Positions 12,401 to 25,500 of a stretch of DNA of 64,000 nucleotides are shown here, in pieces. Source of the stretch: Cruorifilaria tuberocauda (Eukaryota > Nematoda > Chromadorea > Rhabditida > Onchocercidae); assembly GCA_013365365.1 (NCBI GenBank), contig JABVXU010000247.1, forward strand, positions 16,389 through 80,388, given 5' to 3'. Position 1 is the first letter of the stretch, and each line of letters begins with the position of its first letter. The translations under genes and the position numbers were made by a program. The notes beneath the pieces are model-generated. The model saw nothing but the letters and a program-made list of their open reading frames with translations. It was not told the DNA's origin and did not search any database.

Positions 12401-15400
12401 TAAAATTTAATACATTCTGTAGATCTGGTACGCAGCTTAGTGAATCAGGTTGTTTAAGTTGTTTGTAAAGTAAAATAGCTGTAGAAAATCGTTCATTTAG
12501 ATAAATTAATCAATTTCCGTTGTTCAAGTTAATTAAATTTTCTACAGCAAATTTAAACTTAAATTTTGATACTTTTAATAGACATTGTCTATTTATGATT
12601 TCATTAATTAATTTTAAACGCTGTTTTACCTAACTCAGGCTACCTGACAGTCCACCGATCACGGATATCTCAGGCGCTGGTTCGTCGGGTTCACCTAGCT
12701 CTGCTTCAGATTCACCGTATTCGCCGGATAATTACCAGAATTATCAGCGTAAGATTATAATGTTTAACTATTCATGTATTTTTTCAACTGGGTCTAAATT
12801 TTTAACGAAGAGTGGAATTATCAGATGGATTTGGTCAGCTAAAGATTTTTACACTAGCGAAATTCTTTCAACCTCGAATTCCTTGAATGAAAAATTACAG
12901 TTTCATCAATCTTTTCATCAGTTTCTCCAATTAAATTAAGTGATATTGATAACTCTCACGGCCTAAATCGAATAACATTGAGAATCTCTTAGCGACTTAC
13001 GAAATATAACAGTAACGTTTTGATTTATCCATCACATGAAGACCAAATTGATATCAGTAAATATCATAACAGTATCGTATCATCTCATAACACTATATCT
13101 TAGCTGAAAAATTACGAATGAAAAATTATCAGAAAACGCAATGAAACGATGAAGATTCCACTAAATGAACTTTTATAATAAAAAATTATTTTCAAAGATA
13201 GTGGAAAAAGTAAGACTACGATTGATTTTGAAAGAATTGTTAAAAATAAATGGTGACAATTTCTAGAACGTGAAATAGATGAAGTGGCCTTCTTTCGTTT
13301 AGTTCATTTCTTTCACTAGTTCAAACATAAAATGACCTTTTCCCTTTTCCGTAGCCCAAGAATTGTGTGCAAGTTTCATAAAGAAGAGAAGAATTTTTCT
13401 GTGAAATATCTAAATGTAAAATATATATCTATGTATATATTTTTAGATATATCAGAACATAAACATATTTGCTTTCCTATTTATTCATTCACATTTTTCT
13501 CCCATAGCAAGCGTCTCATCTAATAAAAGTTTTTTTTTTTTAGAATTAACTAATTGTGTAATTTACGTTGTAAAAAAAAATCAAAACATTTTCAAATAAA
13601 TTATATTACATGTACACTGTATGATCTTTTAGACGTTATTTGAGGAAAAGCTGTAACTGTATTAAAAGAGACGTCAGAGCTTATTTATAAAATTTTATCG
13701 ATTTCAATCCAATAATTTTACGAGAAAAAAGCGATAAATTCATTTTTCAATGTGTACATACATTACATGATTTATGTGTGTACAGCATTCAGATTTCTAT
13801 TTTGGTCGTCTTGAAATAATCCACCTTCTTATAATACCGCAAAATTTAAAGTGGTAAGAAAGTATTTACAGTTATCCATGGTACTCAGCAAAACGGCAGT
13901 GGTCTGATTCTTGGTATCAGGCCTGATTTAGCGACACATATGTTGGTACCGCAAGAGCTGCTGCAACAGAATCATCTTGGTAACCGTATTTTGCAACATG
14001 TTTTGCCATCACCACAAACCGATTTCATCGGTAACGGTGGTGGATATCCGCCGCAGTCAGCACCTTCCGCATTACCTCAGGTACTCAGTTTTTGATTCAG
14101 TGTAAAAATATAAAGAAAAATTAACAGTTCTAATTTTACAAAGTTTTATCCAATTTATAAATTTCAAATTCTTCTGAAATTCAGGTTTCACCGCCAACTG
14201 TCAACATGCGACCGGTTAATAGTGGTTATTTGATCCAGAATAATGATTATCAAATAGATCCCTATAATGTGATCAATTCCGCAACTAGTGATGGTGACGG
14301 TTCAAGCTCCCAGAGTGACAGCCAAATAAGCCGTAAACGTGTTCGATCGGACCAGCAACCGCCACCACCACCACCACCACCACCCTCACAACAACAACAA
14401 CAACAACAGCAGCAGCAGCAACAACAACAACAACAACAACAGCAGCAACAACAGCAGCAACAACAGCAACAACAGCAACAACAACAACAACAACAGCATC
14501 AGCAGCAGCAGCAACATAATCCAGTATCAACTAATGTGAAGAGTGAACCACCAAAGGTAAATCTCTGGCTTATCATATAGATTTAATGGAAAGGTTTTTC
14601 TGGAAAATTTTTGGTGATTCATATCAAGTTTGTTGTTGCAAACGCATAAATTTTATAGAGGAAGATTCTCACTTTGATTTGTATTAGATAGGTTGAAAAT
14701 AACGAGATTAATTGGTTACCTCTATATATATAAAGCGTATGTAGAAGTTCAATTCATGTCACGCTGATTACCAATTCTATATCATTTCGTGTATTTGTAT
14801 AACAACAGTTTTGAGTTGAGCTAGAGTTGAGCTACTGTTTTGATTTTTTTTACCGTTCATTCCAAATCTTCAAATAGGAAGAACAGAATATCTGTTTAGA
14901 GAAACTTTACATCTCCATTTTTATTAAATATTCAAGATTTTTATTGTAAATTAGAAAGTCTTTTTAAATACATATAGTGACATTTACAAAACCAATTACT
15001 TAGATATTTTCAGGTTTTCTCGTTACCCAGCCAGCTTACAGTAATATCACCGGTGACCACGGTGGAAGATTTTGACGACAGTTTCCACCAACAAGCAATC
15101 AAATTCACTGCATTCAACGAGGAACATTGGGCTACCTTGTACGATATCAACCAAAGACCGTTACATCAATTGGAAATGCATGTTGTAGCTGATAAAGGAT
15201 TCAATTATAGTACTATGGATAATTGCTTTGTAAATCAGAAGAAAAATCATTTTCAGGTTTGAATTTTACTCTTTTTTTATATTTTTGTTTTATTTTAATA
15301 TAAATGTCTCTATTGTTTATTAAAATATTCAAAGCGTACATTATCCAAGAAATATTTTTTACTTGGGAATTTTTTCCCCTTTGTCATTTTTCATTCATTC

Positions 15401-18400
15401 GTTTTTCATATAATTTCCTTCTATTTTATTTAGCCTTTTTGTATAGATCATTAGATTTTCTTTATTTTTTTCATTAGAGTAACGGCATTTTTTACAATTT
15501 ATTTCGTATTACCTGCCTCATACTCTATGTCACTTATATTAACTCTACTTTATAGGCGCGCAAGTTTTTAATTTGGATGACTTACTACACTCTTCAAGTT
15601 TAACAGATTATAGAAAAGTCAATATATTTTTTTCCAGATTTCTGTACATATCGAAGCAATTGATAATCATCCGCCAAATTTCGTTAAAATAGGTAACGAA
15701 TTGAAAATGGTAAAAGAATTTAAGTTAGCATTTTGTGGTGTAAAAAATGAAATGCCAACATCAGAAATACAAATCAAACAGTCTACAACGGATAGAAGAC
15801 CAGTACCGCATGATCCTGTATCGTAAGTTCTTTTTCTTATTTAAAACAATAACGAAATCGAAGTAGTTGTTGATATCTTGTGATTATATCGATCAAAAGA
15901 TGAAATTCTCTTTTATCAATTATGTGTTTAAATTTTTAGCATTTTCTACATCGTTTCATAACTTCGTAAATATTCAAGTAATAAGATTTCAAATTTACCC
16001 AATATCTGAATCAGGTTCTGCATTTCAGGCTCGAAATTCATGAACGAAGGATGACAAAAGTAACTGTACCAAGGTTACATTTCTCCGAAACAACTATGAA
16101 TAATCAGCGAAAAAATGGTCGTCCAAATCCGGATCAGAAGTATTTTCTTCTTGTTGTTCGTTTGATTGCATGTACTGCTGATGGGCATGATGCCATTGTT
16201 CAGGCTTATCAATCCGAAAAAGTAATTGTTCGAGTAAGTGCTATTTTCTACTATATTAGAAAATTTAAACATAATTTTCTCGCTGCATTTGAAGTATCTA
16301 TATATTGATATTAATAACTAGAAGATGAAGAAATTATAGAATATTAATAAGATTATGGCTGAGAAGATTTTAGGATTGGTTTGATAACCATTAATTTATT
16401 GTCTTTATTGTTTTATTGCAGGCTTCAAATCCAGGTCAGTTTGAGCCACCCGACTCGGATGCTACATGGCAGAAGAACGGTTCTACCCTATATTATAACA
16501 GTGGTTCGGTGGCAATTGGTACTGATCGAGCTGTCGCGCCCTTGACTGTCGGTGGTGACATCTATTGCTCTGGAGTTGTCCATCGTCCATCTGATCGTCG
16601 GATGAAAGAACAAATCCATGAGGTTCATATATTTGATTCTTTTTTTTCTTTCCATTTATCATGATTATTGCATTCTATCTAGATACATTTAGCTTCTTGC
16701 AATATTTACAGTATTTTTTTAGAGCAATTTTGCTACTTCTAAGATTTTCAAAATTTACATAGGTGGATACCAAAAGCGCCTTATCTCATCTTGCCCAAAT
16801 TCGTGTTGTTGGCTATTCCTACAAACCGGAAATCGCGCTGAAATGGGGTTTATCAGAAGAAAATCGCCACAGAGTCGGTGTTATTGCTCAAGAACTGGCT
16901 GAAATTTTGCCGGATGCTGTGACCGATAATGGAGATTTTCTACAGGTGCATGATTTCTTAGAACTTGAAAAGCCTCGCAATCATTTGATTTTTCTTGTTC
17001 TGATTGTTCTGAAATTTTTTGAACTTGGAAATTTAGTAATCGGTTGTAGAATCACGATTTGAAATACATATAAAATATATCATCTTTAGCAGTATAGAAA
17101 CGGTAAATCTAGTAATTTACCAAATTACTAAAAATAAGATGAACTATAAGATGTAATGGTAAGATAAGTTGACTTAATTTTTAAGCTTTTTCCTGTATAT
17201 TTGGTTCAGTTTTCAGGTTGATGATTCACGGATATTTTACGAAACAGTTGCAGCAGCAACTGAGCTCTGTCGTCTTACAGGAAATTTGGAGCACAAAATT
17301 GAAGCTGTTGAAAAGTTATCTCACAAGTTAGCCAGATTGCATCGGCGGAAAAATAAGGATATCGGTAGTTTAGCAAGTGGTCTAAGTGATCTTGGATTCT
17401 CAGATAAAGCAAGCTTCATGTCATCGCATACATCACTTGCTTCAATTACTCCATCTTGTGTTTCACGTGACAAATGCTACCATAGGTAACCGCTTTCCCG
17501 GATTTTCTTTGGGAGAAGGAAGAAAAGAAAATATGGTTTACAGAGAGTCTCAGGAAATTGCTCCAATAAAAACTCCAATATTTATTTCAACCAATATTAG
17601 TTGTTGCTTCTAAACTTTAAAAGTCTTTATTGTAATCATTATTATCGTTTTGTAGAAGTAATAAAGAGCGAAGTAGAAGTCGTGAAAAACATTGGCACTG
17701 CAGAAATCCATCATGTCATCGAGCAGAACCTCCACTATGTAGTTCGAAAGTAACGCAAGGGACAATAGTTATTCTTGTGGGAGTAATGGCTATTTGGTAA
17801 TTTCTTAATTTCGTATTGCCTTTGTAAATTGGGTTAAATGAATTATATTTGCAAATCTTAATTGACGAAAATTAACCAAATTATTTTTAACTTTTTAATG
17901 AAGTTTGAAATTTTTGTGAGATTATTTGGGTTTCAGGTAACATATTAGAACAGATAACATATATGCTTGCCTAATCATTAATTCATTAAATAAAAAACTA
18001 AGTTATGTTAAGTATACGAGCCTGTTGTTTTTATGAATTCGATAACCAAAAATTCAAAATTAATTTGGGAATATAGAAATTTTCTTCTTCTTACAGCTTA
18101 ATAGCAATGTCAACACTATATGTACTGGACTGGCATAATCGGACGTTTGGATATCAGAAACGACCATATGTCTTTGAAAGTACTACTACCACTACTAATG
18201 AAGCAATGATAGAACAAGGTGGCAAAATTGGTCAAATTGTTCAGGTCAAGGATAATGTTTGGAAGCCGCCAATCCAACCGCATGCTCCACCACTAAGCGT
18301 TTCATGTGATCATATGTACTGTCATATGTTTTGCTGCATGAAAGATGATGAATATAAGGTATCAAATGATAATGCTGTAGACAAGGTATGAAGTCTTAGT

Positions 18401-19938
18401 TTCTTTTTTTGAATTAATTTTACATTTCGAATAAATATTTAGAAATTTTTTAAAAATACTTCACTCTGATTCCGGAATTTTAATTTCTTTACTGAATTAC
18501 ATTTTACTATTTCGACGAAATGCTAAGTTTCCATCTTTCCGAAAAAAAGAGAGAAGTTGAAGAGAAATGGTAGTAATTCATTTTTATTCTACCATTTGTG
18601 CTAGAAAGTAATTTTTGGATTTGCAAGACGTTTATTTATATGATACAGTTAAGTTTTTAACTAAAATCAAAATATTTGTTTAGGAGAGGGGGTTTTCAAA
18701 CGGGATTCTACTAGATCTTTTGTGGTAAAAATTTGAAAAATTGTGCAGATTCTTTCTTCAATAAAAAAAAATGCAGCATTAACAGTTTAGGATCAACAAA
18801 CAGTCTTCGCTCCGTCGCAGCAACAACAATCGTTATTGAAAATCAGGGACAGTGAGGAAAACCGGGCATCACCTTTCGATAGACGAGCCGTTTTTTCATC
18901 GCTGACGTCGGATATTGCTATTGAAATACTGGATTTTAATGTAACCATCGATAGTCGGTATTGTATAAGTGATAGCTGTAAACCGCGTCGTGGTCTCTAC
19001 ACCTTTTATATACCTATTTCGCCGACTATGCCAACTGTTCCGTTAGAAATCAAATTTGAGTGCGTTTCACTTTGCAAATCATTAACTGTTTATCTCTCAT
19101 TTTGCATTTCTAAAGTAATGGTTAAAAACCGAGTGTTTTCGGTTGATTATCGGACATTGATGATTACATTTAAAAAATCGTTCTGATGGATTGGATTAAT
19201 GTTTCATTTTATTAAACATTCGGACATTATTGGATTATTGGTAGTGCTAACTTTTTTGTGAAATAGTAGTCTAATTCGAATAAATTAAAAAGATTTCTTT
19301 CTTATCCCTGGGGGCGAGAAATACAGTAATGTGGTATTAGCGAAGTATTCACTGAAACTAAATTTTTTCAAGCTCAAGGGCATTTTTATAATTCTTATTC
19401 ATTTTAGATATATTTATGAACAGATAGATTGCGTTTTTTGTTACTGATTAGAATGCTATAACTTTGTTTCTAATTTTCCTTACATTTCAATTGTTCACTT
19501 TAAAATTTTAGTGTTGGTGATAGTGGTAATTATATTGATAATTGTGGTAGCTTACGAGATTTCGATCAAAAACCGTGTAATGATGAACATGCTATAAGGA
19601 CAGTTCGTGGAAAACAACCAATCGTTCAAAAGGCATTTTTCATTTGAAGTGTACACATTGCTTGTAGAACTTTTTCTTAAAAGCACTTTCTTGATTGGCA
19701 TCATACTCAATCTTACTGTAGTGTAATTTTTATATTTTCGCTTATACAATCTGTCACTTTCCAGATAGTGGAAGGGATCTATGAACTACCAGTTGGCGAT
19801 TATATTCACAGCGCGTATCGATTTAGAATTGGCTACAGTACCGAATCCTGCAATATGAATGAATCGCAGCGCGGGCGTAGCTTTGATGAATATAATTTGA
19901 TCTTCTATCGTCGCTGTCAAATTCCAGTGAACTTTTAG
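3192..19938 (+). CDS. myrf: MYRF-family membrane-bound transcription factor, complete 17-exon gene
   Basis: Exons: 3192-3237, 9518-9593, 10839-11075, 12639-12748, 13872-14080, 14185-14556, 15014-15256, 15638-15822, 16029-16233, 16422-16622, 16763-16945, 17217-17485, 17656-17796, 18097-18385, 18791-19059, 19512-19632, 19765-19938. All phases join, giving 3330 nt or 1109 aa. Order of parts: acidic N-terminus; His9 and Gln tracts (about 62-76); LPDSPP motif shared with vertebrate MYRF; K/R-rich nuclear signal (276-280); Pro9 and Gln36 (285-330); a VKSEP sumoylation-type site (K345); the Ndt80/PhoG-like DNA-binding domain (about 375-580, with WATLYD and TKVTV.RLHFSET); the peptidase-S74-type chaperone domain with Ser618/Lys623; a coiled coil (about 705-735); one membrane span (about 814-837); and the MYRF C-terminal lumenal domain. 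Known MYRFs sit in the ER membrane, trimerise, self-cleave and release a nuclear N-terminal half. In C. elegans they drive developmental timing and synaptic rewiring. C. elegans has two paralogues; which one this matches is not settled. The start ATG follows an in-frame stop. Confidence 0.93.
5388..5406. repeat. short TG microsatellite
   Basis: Interrupted TG run inside the first MYRF intron, about 260 bases before the candidate alternative first exon. Confidence 0.7.
5668..5824 (+). CDS. candidate alternative first coding exon of the MYRF gene
   Basis: Inside the 6.3 kb first intron, an ATG at 5668 (an in-frame TAG directly before it) opens 52 codons rich in Tyr, Thr, Asn and Ser, then meets a plausible donor, ATTG|GTGAAC. 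It exits in phase 1, exactly the phase of the annotated first exon, so it could splice to 9518 and preserve the frame. The surrounding 5.56-6.48 kb is GC-richer than the rest of the intron. It may equally be a chance ORF; nothing in it is recognised. Confidence 0.3.
6402..6445. repeat. CAA trinucleotide repeat
   Basis: Nearly pure CAA array of about 14 units with one CAG, inside the first MYRF intron and not in any supported exon. Confidence 0.85.
7525..7543. repeat. poly-T run
   Basis: Nineteen consecutive T in the first MYRF intron; a low-complexity tract prone to length error. Confidence 0.85.
14390..14520 (+). repeat. coding CAA/CAG array (polyglutamine tract of MYRF)
   Basis: In-frame CCA codons followed by 36 mixed CAA/CAG glutamine codons, one His, five more Gln and a His, in exon 6. 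The CAA and CAG codons are interspersed. The opposite strand reads as long Val/Ala-rich ORFs that are only shadows of this repeat. Confidence 0.95.
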
Positions 19939-20127
19939 TATCTAAATTTACTAATATGTTGGACTTCAGTATTTTTTCTGTTTTTAGATGCAGTTTCCAG
20001 ATTCCAATATCTGTTTCGAGTGAATTCTCTGTGATACTCGCAGAAATTATTGGGGAAAAAATGATTATTGCACAGAGTAACTTTAAGTTGTTCTGCTTCA
20101 GTAGTCTTTCTGATTATTTCCATGCCA

Positions 20128-20133
20128 AATAAA
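20128..20133 (+). terminator. candidate polyadenylation signal of the MYRF gene
   Basis: First AATAAA hexamer I noted downstream of the MYRF stop, about 190 bases after it. A second copy near 20386 is an alternative. Confidence 0.4.
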
Positions 20134-20600
20134 GTTTTCCGAGAAGTATTTCTGATTCTATAGTATGAACAATTCATTATTTTCTCTTTCTGCTTACAAA
20201 TCATGACTTCGTTTTCCTCTTCTCATAAGAAATTGTATCGATTTTGTAGTCCTTTTGGGCTTCTTGCTCTTTCATTATTAAAGTTTTTTTTTACGAATCT
20301 GTTTTATGATAGATGCAAAGCTATATATAATGCGGATTGGTTAAGGAATTGTTATATTAATGTGGAAGCGGCACTTCTCATTTTGCAATAAAGTAAAGAG
20401 GAGCATGAGTTCAACGAAGAAAAGATTATGAATGTTTGAATTTATTTAAGTAATGATATATTCTTATTATTTATCAGTTAAGTGGTATATATTCCGATAT
20501 TCTCTGCTTATTTCAAATCATTGTAATGGAATAATACTGTTTTAAACGTTTCTTTCATCTCTCTCATGATCTATAAATCTTTCGATGACATCGTTTGCGT

Positions 20601-20658
20601 ATCATTTTTAACACAGAATTCCGATTTCGATCATTTTTAACACAGGATTCCGATTTCG
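20601..20658. repeat. 29 bp tandem duplication
   Basis: Two adjacent 29 bp copies starting ATCATTTTTAACACAG and differing at one base (GAATTCC versus GGATTCC), in the 3' flank of the MYRF gene. Confidence 0.8.
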
Positions 20659-22450
20659 AGTTTTTCCTTTCTCTTCATATCTTTTGTGCAAAAAAAAACT
20701 ATTTATTTCTGTTATCGATCTCTTTGTTATATATTAGTCCTTTTCATCTGTAATGATTAGTCAAATGGTTATGTTTTTTTCAAGATATCAAGAACTGCAC
20801 GAAGTTGGTAATGGTATTGTGGTCCACTCGATTCTTTGCATAGGGAAATCTTTGCACTGTGATAAATTCCAGTGGAAAAAGAGATTGAATTCTCATGATT
20901 TGGAAATTTTAAAATTCGGAAAACTAGGGAAGAAATGAGTAGTTCCAACCTGTGACATCATTTTTTTTCAAAATGATGGCGCTTTCATCCAGCATTTAAA
21001 TTGCGTACTAATGAATAAATATGGCCATTTATAAAATGTCCTTCCTTTGTATTTGTGGAATTTTTATTGTAAAAGTTATGAATTGTCTAAAATTGGCATT
21101 ATTTGAAGTTTTACGTATTTTTAATTATTTAAGTTTCTTTTTACTATTTGATGGAATGATTTTTCTATCAGTTGTTCCTAAGATTTCACGAAATTGTTAT
21201 TGCACGTTTTTTGTATAGTTTTCAAACAATCCATTCATTACTTGGGTTATATTTTTATCGTGAATTAATTAATGAGGACAATTTGATATTACTTGTTTGA
21301 ATCATAAATTGGTATCAGGGCATCATTTTAATGTTTAAATCTACTCATTCATAACAAAAATTACTACAAAGCGAAGTTAGAAAACAGATCTCATCTGTGC
21401 TTCCTGAATGAATTGAAGTATTTTAGAACATTTAGAAATTGATTTTAATATTTTTTAAAGATTAAAAGTCATAATCAACCTGGTTTTGGCAGTGTTGGAG
21501 ACGAGTGATGGAAAATCAAAATTATTAGCTGGAATTAGTTAAAGTGGGAATTGATTAAGTGACTGTAATCGATTTTGATTCATTTGATAGATTAAACTAA
21601 TAGCTATGGAAGTATGAGTGGGTTCGTTTGAATCAGGATTGAGCTAGGTGTAATGATAATATGCAAAAATATATAAAGAAATGAATCGATATTTGTATGA
21701 CAAGTTTACAATATATAATAAGATTTGAATTTATTCTGAGCTTATAAATTCGAACCTTATAAAAATAAGGGACGAGAAGAATTAAAAGTTGTAAAGTAGC
21801 GAAAATGTAAGAGAGAGAAAGAGAAGCATGGAATCGTTAGCATGTTAGCATCGTTCATTGGCCCAAGATATTCGAGAAATGACGACTGCTCAGCTTTGCC
21901 TCTCTGATAGATGCAATTCTATCAGCCAGCAATCCTTTCGATTTCAATTCAAACAATAAACATCCTTCCTTCCTTCTCATTTTATTTCAATTACTAAAAT
22001 TTTCAACTCTTCTGCACCTCACACCTGTCTCTCACCTGGTCTATTTTTCTCATTTCTAGTGAACGTTTTAATTCATTCATTCAAGAAATGCATTCGCATG
22101 CATTGAAGCAGTTTTCATAATTAAAATATGAAATTGAAGTTAATAGAGAAACTGATGAACCAGGATTTTTCATCAAATTTTGTGTAAAACTTTAACATTC
22201 AAATGATCATTCATTAAGTATAATGGGAAGGAAGTTAACTTATGCTTAAGTAAAATTTCAAATTCCAGCTTTCTCAAGTAATGAAATCATATTAATGTAA
22301 AATTACCTCCAAGCCATTTTCTAACTTTTCAATCAATTAATTCAACAAACTATATACATATTCTCTCCATTAATTGTAGCACACTCATTAAATAATCGGT
22401 CTATGTCTCACCATGTTTGTACATCATTAGATTTATCACTTTATTTTCAT

Positions 22451-22471
22451 CTTACTTCCTGAAATTTTCAG
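22451..22471 (+). promoter_or_regulatory. probable spliced-leader acceptor of the receptor gene
   Basis: A pyrimidine-rich tract ends TTTTCAG at 22471, 45 bases before the receptor ATG, with no upstream coding exon visible. The short leader carries a 5-codon uORF (ATG at 22485) before the main start. Confidence 0.5.
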
Positions 22472-22516
22472 ACATATCTGGAAAATGGCTACAATTTAAC
22501 TTGGCTCACTTACGGC

Positions 22517-25500
22517 ATGATCAAATTGATATTATCGTTCTTAATCCCATTCATGCCAATGTTATGCGGTAATGAGGACGCAAAGCGATTATATGATGAT
22601 TTGATGGTAAATTACAATAAACATCAGCGACCAGGACGAGAACCAAATCAACCGATTACCATAAAGCTTAAATTACGGCTTTCACAAATTATTGACGTTG
22701 TATGGTATCACTGTTAACATTTGAGTTTTCATTAACTAGTAATTTTAATTTTGCAAATTAAACGTTAATGAGAATCAATTAGGTATTATTCTAATAATTT
22801 CAATGATAAGTAATTGAAAATCATTCTAATAACAGAATTTTAAGAGTAGTAAGGAATTTGTGGTAAATGTATTTGAGAGAATGATAGTATACTGATTATA
22901 AAATAATGATATTTCTGATAACATCTTCAAAAAAGCTCGTTTTTATGATTTTATTTCAGATTTCACGGTTTCTTAATTTTTGAACCATGCAGATTTTTTT
23001 TTAATTTAAGTTGGGTACGTTTTGCAGCATGAAATTGATCAAATCATGACTTGTAGTGTTTGGTTAAAACAAGTATGGATCGATAAAAAATTATCGTGGA
23101 ATCCACAAATTTACGGTGGAGTTAGTGTACTTTATGTACCATATGAAATGATTTGGGTACCTGATATTGTCTTATACAATAAGTAAATTATTTCATATTA
23201 ATTCATATTAATTATATTAATCCACTAATCGATAGGAATGTTATAACAACAAAAATGTTTAAGATAAATTGATATAAAAGATTTTCTTCTTAGTATCAAT
23301 CGATGATTAATTTAAAAAGTCCAGTGTTTATTTTCAATTTTTAACAAAAAACCCTGAATTGTATTTTTTGAACGATTAACGATATCGAATATAAATTCAA
23401 GTTAATAACAAAATTAAAATTATTCTTATTAAATTAGTAAATTAAAATGCTAAGACATTGATTGAGTAAATAACTTCGTAAGATTGTTTATTTGTTAAAA
23501 TATTGATCATTTCTATTGAATGATTAAGAATTCAAAATAAATGCCATATTCAAGATAATTCTATATTAGGTTACTCGAAAAACCCAACCTGATACCAGAA
23601 GAAAACGATATAAATTCTCCCGAATATCGGGTGAAAAATAAAATTTCCTTAAAATTCGTTCTTCAATCTGATATGCCTTAAAATAATCGACACACAATAA
23701 TTACTAATGATAAATAGTTTTACAACATACAAATTAATCGATTTTTTTTGAAAAGTTTATGTAAATACCTGAACCAATTGGGTGATCGAATATATTTTAG
23801 TGCTGACGGTAACTATAATATAACAATTAGCACGAAAGCAACTTTACGATACGATGGTCAAGTAACCTGGGAACCACCGGCTATTTTTAAAACGTTATGC
23901 CAAATTGACGTTCGATGGTTAATACTTTTTTTCTGAAATTGTCATACGTTTTTAATTATTCTCAAAAGTTGATTAAATATGTAATCAAAAATTTTCATCA
24001 GTTCACTTTGACAAGAAGTAATTCCTGAATTATAGAATTGCCAATATTTATGGTCTGCATTGTAGGTTTCCATTCGATGAACAACAATGTCATTTTAAGG
24101 TAAAACTTTCGCTTTCTATTTTCTTTCCACTATTAATTTGGTTAGTGAATTTTAGGGAATCCTTGATAAATTTTAGGAGAAAAAGAAAGGAAAGGAAGGA
24201 GAGTTGGATATTTTATAGTACTTTTAGTTCGGTTCTTGGACATACTCCGACAGTTTGCTAAATTTGGAACTTTTGGATGGCGAAGCACACTACGAACTGG
24301 AAATGAATGAAAATGGTGAACTGGATAACACTACAATTGTTGAGGAAGGAATCGGTAGTATTTGATCGATAGAAATTATTTTTCATTGTATGATGATACA
24401 ACTATCGCATACGATGAATAATTAATTATAGATCTTTCTGATTACTATCCATCGGTTGAATGGGATATAATGTCAAGGGTTGCGAAGCGACATACGAAAA
24501 ATTATCCTACTTGCTGCCCAGATGAAGCATACATTGATATTATGGTAATTATTTACAGTGTTAATTGAAAGATTTTGAATGCAACATTTCCTATTTTGCA
24601 GTGTTTGTTTACGTAAGGTCATTGGATTCGTTCAGTCCATAATGTTAATTTAGGTCAATTCATGCCAACTTTACGTGGATTTAACTATGATCCGTAACGT
24701 CAATTCAGACTGCTTTTTATCAGTTTCAGTTTTACTTAGAATTACGTCGTAAACCGTTATTTTACACGGTAAATTTGGTATTTCCATGTATTGGCATATC
24801 ATTTCTAACAATTGTCGCATTTTATTTGCCGCCAAGAAGCGGTGAAAAGATCACGCTATGCATCTTAACGTTGGTCGCATTAACTGTTTTCTATCTTTTA
24901 TTGGTTTGTTTCACTTTTCTTGAAAAACAAACGAAAAAATCATTTAGGAATTAAATTAATGTATTTCATTTATTTCATCAGCCTGAGATGTTATCGGTGT
25001 TAACTTTCCTGATATAAAACAAGTTAACATTTAATCTCATTCTTGAAACAGTTAAATATAATATACTCAAAATTCAAGCAGATAGTTCTGTTCAAGAAAT
25101 AAAAGACGAAAAAAATGATACAGTATCATCTATAATTTATTGATATGATGTTGTGATGTTGTTTATTATTTTATCATAAAGGAAGTTAAGTGATAATGTG
25201 AAAAATTCAGTATGAGTAAATTTTACATAGCAGTGTACTTTAAAATGATATTTACCTTCAATCGATCAGTAATTAATCCGACAAGTCATTAACAGAAAGA
25301 TATTATTCCGGCGACAAGTATCGCTTTACCTTTAATCGGTAAATACCTCTTATTTACGATGATTATGGTCTCACTCAGTGTGCTCGTTACTGTCATTTGT
25401 TAGTTTCATTTTTTTTCCAACAATGGGCGTCACTTTTTAATTTCGGCGCAGTTTTATAAAGCTAAATGGAAAACTTTAAATTTTCAAGTATTTTGCGAAC

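Larger units (their letters stand above)
19939..22470. other. intergenic region between the MYRF and nicotinic receptor genes
   Basis: AT-rich with no convincing coding frame. It contains AATAAA signals after the MYRF stop (20128-20133 and near 20386) and a 29 bp tandem duplication at 20601-20658. The last bases lead into the receptor gene's splice acceptor. Confidence 0.6.

Noticed and set aside
14285..14539. Long Val/Ala and His/Asn/Ser repeat ORFs in other frames over the MYRF glutamine tract
   Set aside because: They are out-of-frame readings of the CAA/CAG array; only the Gln frame joins neighbouring conserved exons.
24721..24732. Upstream acceptor six bases before receptor exon 7
   Set aside because: It keeps frame but adds two residues between loop C and M1, making that segment longer than in the family.
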